Positions 5,514-7,784 of a stretch of 7,784 bases of DNA are shown here, one piece after another. The DNA is taken from assembly GCA_027364995.1 (NCBI GenBank), contig DAHXOG010000028.1:1-7784 (forward strand). Direction: 5' to 3'. This DNA is from Candidatus Mancarchaeum sp. Lineage in GTDB: Archaea; Micrarchaeota; Micrarchaeia; Micrarchaeales; Micrarchaeaceae. Every line of letters begins with the position of its first letter. Positions within the stretch are counted from its first letter, which is position 1. Under the pieces are notes generated by a model. The model did not search any database. It was not told the DNA's origin and saw only the letters and a program-made list of their open reading frames with translations. Position numbers and translations under genes: made by a program.

Positions 5514-6257
5514 ATGAGGTTGAGCATTAAAATAATTACGGATGCGGTCCTAATAGCTTTAGTAGTATCTTTCGGAACGTTCGGCACTTATATACTTGGC
5601 AGACATGGGAATTTCAATATCCCAATACATTCTTTGTTAACTGCACTGTATTTTACCATAACTACACTGTCTACAGTAGGGTATGGTGACATATATCCGG
5701 TTACATCTATAGCACGCATCTTCGACATAATATTAATAGTCGTCGGATTGGGTGTATTTTTTAGCACTATAACGGTTTTAGCAGGTGGTTTTATGAATGA
5801 TAGCATAAATGCATTGACGGGCAGAATATCAGGAGTCGAGAAAAAGCTTTTGAATAGGCATATAATACTAATAGGGTACGGGCCCACAAATGAGAAGCTT
5901 GCGATAAACCTGAAAAAAGAGAAAAGGCGTTTTATAATATTAATAAGCGACAAATCCATAGTTGACAAGTTGCGTGCTGATGGATACCATGCTTTCATTA
6001 TCGATGAGACATCGGAACATGATATACTCACGTATGGCTTGAATAAAGCGGAAAAGGTAGTTATAGACGTAAAAGACAAAGCAAGGACACTTTTTATCGC
6101 ATTGGTAGTTAAGGACATGATAGGCACTAAAACAACTACAATAGTCGCGGACGACGATGTCCTTGAAAACCGTTTGGAAGGCCTTGGCTTCAACGCTGTT
6201 ATAAATCCATCGAAGATAGCCGCCGAATCGATAGGGCTTACATTTTCAAAGAAGTAA
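5514..6257 (+). CDS. Two-TM potassium channel with one RCK (TrkA-N) domain, MthK-like
   Basis: This is a predicted membrane K+ channel gated by a cytoplasmic ligand-binding ring. Its 247 residues contain TM1 (about 8-28), a pore helix (about 41-52), the exact selectivity filter T54-V-G-Y-G58 followed by D59, and TM2 (about 68-92), then a linker and an RCK domain from about residue 115. The RCK opens with HIILIGYGPTNEKLA (116-130), a Rossmann fold whose third glycine in G-x-G-x-x-G is Asn here. It continues with the second strand FIILISDK (140-147) and ends near NPSKIAAESI (231-240). It lacks the RCK C-lobe of MthK (336 residues), so it is a short form. NAD or nucleotide binding is uncertain given the altered loop. 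Four subunits should form the pore. It precedes mscS in the same direction by 101 nt, suggesting a shared role in ion and osmotic balance. Confidence 0.92.
   Translation: MRLSIKIITDAVLIALVVSFGTFGTYILGRHGNFNIPIHSLLTALYFTITTLSTVGYGDIYPVTSIARIFDIILIVVGLGVFFSTITVLAGGFMNDSINALTGRISGVEKKLLNRHIILIGYGPTNEKLAINLKKEKRRFIILISDKSIVDKLRADGYHAFIIDETSEHDILTYGLNKAEKVVIDVKDKARTLFIALVVKDMIGTKTTTIVADDDVLENRLEGLGFNAVINPSKIAAESIGLTFSKK
5783..5795 (+). promoter_or_regulatory. Possible internal ribosome binding site and start for a free RCK domain
   Basis: AGGTGG (5783-5788) lies 4 nt before an in-frame ATG (5793-5795, M94), just after TM2. Initiation there would yield a soluble 154-residue RCK-only protein. The GGT GGT codons also encode G91-G92, so the site could be coincidence. 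Confidence 0.4.
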
Positions 6258-6325
6258 ATCGCAAGCACCCAAACAAAATAATATTAATGCTTAAAAACTA
6301 TCATGTAAAAAGTAATATGGGTTAA

Positions 6326-6348
6326 TTACACTCCAATTATAAGTGTAA
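6326..6348 (+). promoter_or_regulatory. 7-bp inverted repeat around the TATA-like box of mscS
   Basis: TTACACT (6326-6332) and AGTGTAA (6342-6348) are perfect inverted copies with a 9-nt spacer. The spacer holds most of AATTATAA (6335-6342), a TATA-like box centred about 21 nt before the TTG start, slightly close. A protein bound here would block the promoter, so it may be an operator. The pair could alternatively be a small hairpin. Confidence 0.35.
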
Positions 6349-6358
6349 GGTAATTATT

Positions 6359-7534
6359 TTGCAAAATACAAGATCACAAAAAACGGATGAGCTATTAAAA
6401 ATAGCAATTGAAATTGTAGTAGGTGTAATACTTACATTGATTATAAGCACGATAATAGACCTTTCTATAAGCTCATTCCTGCCCGAATATGCAAAATACG
6501 AGTTGTACATACAAGAAGGCGCGCAGGCTGCAATAATACTGATAATCGGCCTCTTGATTACAAAGTCGATAATGGAATATGTCGAAAACAAGTTCTCCAC
6601 AACCAGAAAGGAGCTGTACGGATTATCATTGATAATACGAATAGTAATGTATATCATAATATTTGCGCTTGTATTGTCGGTTTTCAGGGTAAGTTTAACA
6701 GGTTTGCTTGCAGGAAGCGCAATAGGCGGCATTGTGCTTGGCCTTGCAGTACAAACCGTAGCTTCGAATCTGCTTTCAGGCATATTCGTAACATCTACAA
6801 AGACCTTGAAATATGGCGATATGGTAAATGTAAATTCATGGATATGGAGCTTGAATACAATAGGGAAAATAACAGAAGTAAAAACCTTATTCTTTAAAAT
6901 ACTCACAAAAGACAATAATATCGTCAGCATTCCGAATTCGGCATTGCTCGGCAGCGGAGTAGTCGTAGAGTATAAGCAAAAGGATTCAAAATACTCGTAC
7001 CCAACAAGCATTACAACAATGGCAGACGTGCCTGCCGACAAAATCATAGAATATATCAAAAACTATGATAAGAATATTGACATATACCTATCGGAGAAAT
7101 CCGGAATGACCAATGTCTTTCTAGTACCGTTAAAATTCGATGATGTTTTAGAAATAAATGAAAAGACTTCGGAAATAAACCGCATAGTAGACAAAGCTTA
7201 CTGGGACATAAAGTCCGAAATGCTTCTTATGGGAACCAATACATACGAGTATAACAGAACAGGCAATGTTTATCCGCTGACTGTGAATTTAAATTCCGAC
7301 GTGCCTGCAGATAAGATCATAAAAAATGTCCACGAAAAAGATAAAAAAATAACGGTTTACCTACTGTCGAAGGCGGGAGCCAATAATATATTCTCCGCCA
7401 ATTTTAAATACAAAACGCGCGACGAGATTATGGAAAATATAAACAGGATAAACTTATTGTTCGAAAGCGCGTATGAAGAGCTAAAAACTGCAGATACAAA
7501 AAAAGCCAATAAACCAGCAAGTCCAAAAAAGTAA
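6359..7534 (+). CDS. MscS-type mechanosensitive channel with duplicated C-terminal domain
   Basis: This small-conductance mechanosensitive channel would release ions and solutes when membrane tension rises after osmotic downshock. Of its 391 residues, hydrophobic helices lie at about 14-36, 53-72 and 88-110. The pore helix is Gly/Ala-rich (GLLAGSAIGGIVLGLAVQ, 115-132) and continues through ASNLLSGIFV (135-144). The beta domain follows: YGDMVNV (152-158), GKITEV (169-174) and VSIPNSALL (189-197). The C-terminal alpha/beta region is present twice, about 215-286 and 307-377, each with an exact DVPADKII (223-230, 314-321). The tail is Lys/Pro/Ala-rich. No ATG or GTG is available. TTG at 6359 is the best start: upstream only ATT codons precede it in the open frame, and GGTAAT lies at 6349-6354. 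It converges on the pirin gene with a 29-nt gap. Confidence 0.92.
   Translation: MQNTRSQKTDELLKIAIEIVVGVILTLIISTIIDLSISSFLPEYAKYELYIQEGAQAAIILIIGLLITKSIMEYVENKFSTTRKELYGLSLIIRIVMYIIIFALVLSVFRVSLTGLLAGSAIGGIVLGLAVQTVASNLLSGIFVTSTKTLKYGDMVNVNSWIWSLNTIGKITEVKTLFFKILTKDNNIVSIPNSALLGSGVVVEYKQKDSKYSYPTSITTMADVPADKIIEYIKNYDKNIDIYLSEKSGMTNVFLVPLKFDDVLEINEKTSEINRIVDKAYWDIKSEMLLMGTNTYEYNRTGNVYPLTVNLNSDVPADKIIKNVHEKDKKITVYLLSKAGANNIFSANFKYKTRDEIMENINRINLLFESAYEELKTADTKKANKPASPKK
7001..7489 (+). repeat. Internal tandem duplication within mscS
   Basis: Two copies of a ~70-residue unit start near 7001 and 7277, with an offset of 273 nt between matching positions. The best-conserved core starts at 7025 (GACGTGCCTGCCGACAAAAT) and 7298 (GACGTGCCTGCAGATAAGAT), about 21 of 24 bases alike over the wider core. 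Elsewhere the copies have diverged and match mainly in residue pattern, so the duplication is probably old. Confidence 0.65.
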
Positions 7535-7563
7535 GTCTCAATGTGCACTGTTATATTAATTGA

Positions 7564-7784
7564 CTATAAGTCTTCGACGTCTCCGCTCTCTTTTATGAAA
7601 GTGCCATTTTCCAGCTCCTCATAAGCCTTGAGCAGCTCCTGCCTATAATTCATCACTATCGGGCCATACCAGGCTATTGGCTCGTCCAATCTTTTTCCTG
7701 TAAGCAATATCAGCTTTGCCGATTCATTTCCTGTGGAAACTGATATATTGTCCCCATCATGCTTATATATCGCTGCACTGCCGT
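7564..7784 (-). CDS. Pirin-family protein, C-terminal 73 residues (partial)
   Basis: The frame enters from the right edge and stops at TAG (7566-7564). The visible part reads ISVSTGNESAKLILLTGKRL, then DEPIAWYGPIVMNYRQELLK, AYEELENGTF and a short acidic tail ending GDVEDL. The DEPIAWYGPIVMN stretch followed by a helix and NGTF is the hallmark C-terminus of pirins, cupin-fold proteins with two beta-barrels. Some pirins are quercetin 2,3-dioxygenases and others act as redox or transcription cofactors. The metal-binding His residues lie in the N-terminal barrel outside the window, so activity cannot be judged. It faces mscS tail to tail. A T-run on the minus strand at 7525-7530, inside the mscS 3' end, may terminate it. 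Confidence 0.9.
   Translation of the reverse strand, partial: GSAAIYKHDGDNISVSTGNESAKLILLTGKRLDEPIAWYGPIVMNYRQELLKAYEELENGTFIKESGDVEDL

Noticed and set aside
5588..6268. A 226-codon open frame antisense to the K+ channel gene
   Set aside because: It covers the selectivity filter and RCK coding sequence in complement, with no domain of its own.
6337..7059. A 240-codon open frame antisense to mscS
   Set aside because: It is rich in Ile/Ser/Thr from complemented ATA/AAT codons, has no motif, and the sense frame is a clear MscS.

Overview
The window looks like a compact, AT-rich archaeal chromosome segment. Candidate promoters are archaeal TATA-type boxes, several close enough to the start codon to suggest leaderless mRNAs. 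The few Shine-Dalgarno-like sites are GTGAT/GGTGG types. AGG and ATA codons are common, termination candidates are simple T-tracts, and the gene families fit archaea (SlyD-like FKBP, MthK-like K+ channel, MFS, MscS). An exported FKBP rich in N-glycosylation sequons fits an archaeal cell surface, perhaps a Micrarchaeota/ARMAN-like or Thermoplasmata-associated acidophile. That placement is an impression, not a demonstration.

Layout. From 1 to 1848 three genes lie on the minus strand: the N-terminal part of a sugar-nucleotidyltransferase (cut by the window edge), a membrane-anchored SlyD/FKBP peptidyl-prolyl isomerase, and a small SWIM zinc-finger protein. An AT-rich divergent promoter region (1849-1946) separates them from a plus-strand block: shikimate dehydrogenase (aroE), a complete IS200/IS605-type tnpB-only element, an MFS transporter, a two-TM K+ channel with one RCK domain, and an MscS-type channel with a duplicated C-terminal domain. 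The window ends with the C-terminal part of a pirin on the minus strand, converging on mscS.

The main result is the mobile element at about 2837-4216. Its ends can be placed almost to the base. Each end carries a CCCACGA-type hairpin with a tetranucleotide directly 5' of the stem (AAAA left, GAAG right). These match the flanking TTAT and terminal TCAC in the way the guide/cleavage-site pairs of IS608 do. Removing the element joins TTAT to GAAGAAATGG and recreates an ATG in frame with the transporter, 3 nt after the aroE stop. The element therefore appears to have landed inside the start codon of a former aroE-MFS operon. The transporter is still open because the element supplies a new in-frame ATG overlapping the tnpB stop (ATGA), giving a fused N-terminus of about 19 element-encoded residues. 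The same bases should encode the 3' scaffold of the TnpB omega RNA, whose guide would be the first bases of the transporter gene.

Functional links: the K+ channel and MscS are neighbours in the same direction and both serve ion or osmotic homeostasis. The K+ channel may also make a free RCK subunit from an internal start, as MthK does. No rRNA, tRNA or CRISPR array was seen.
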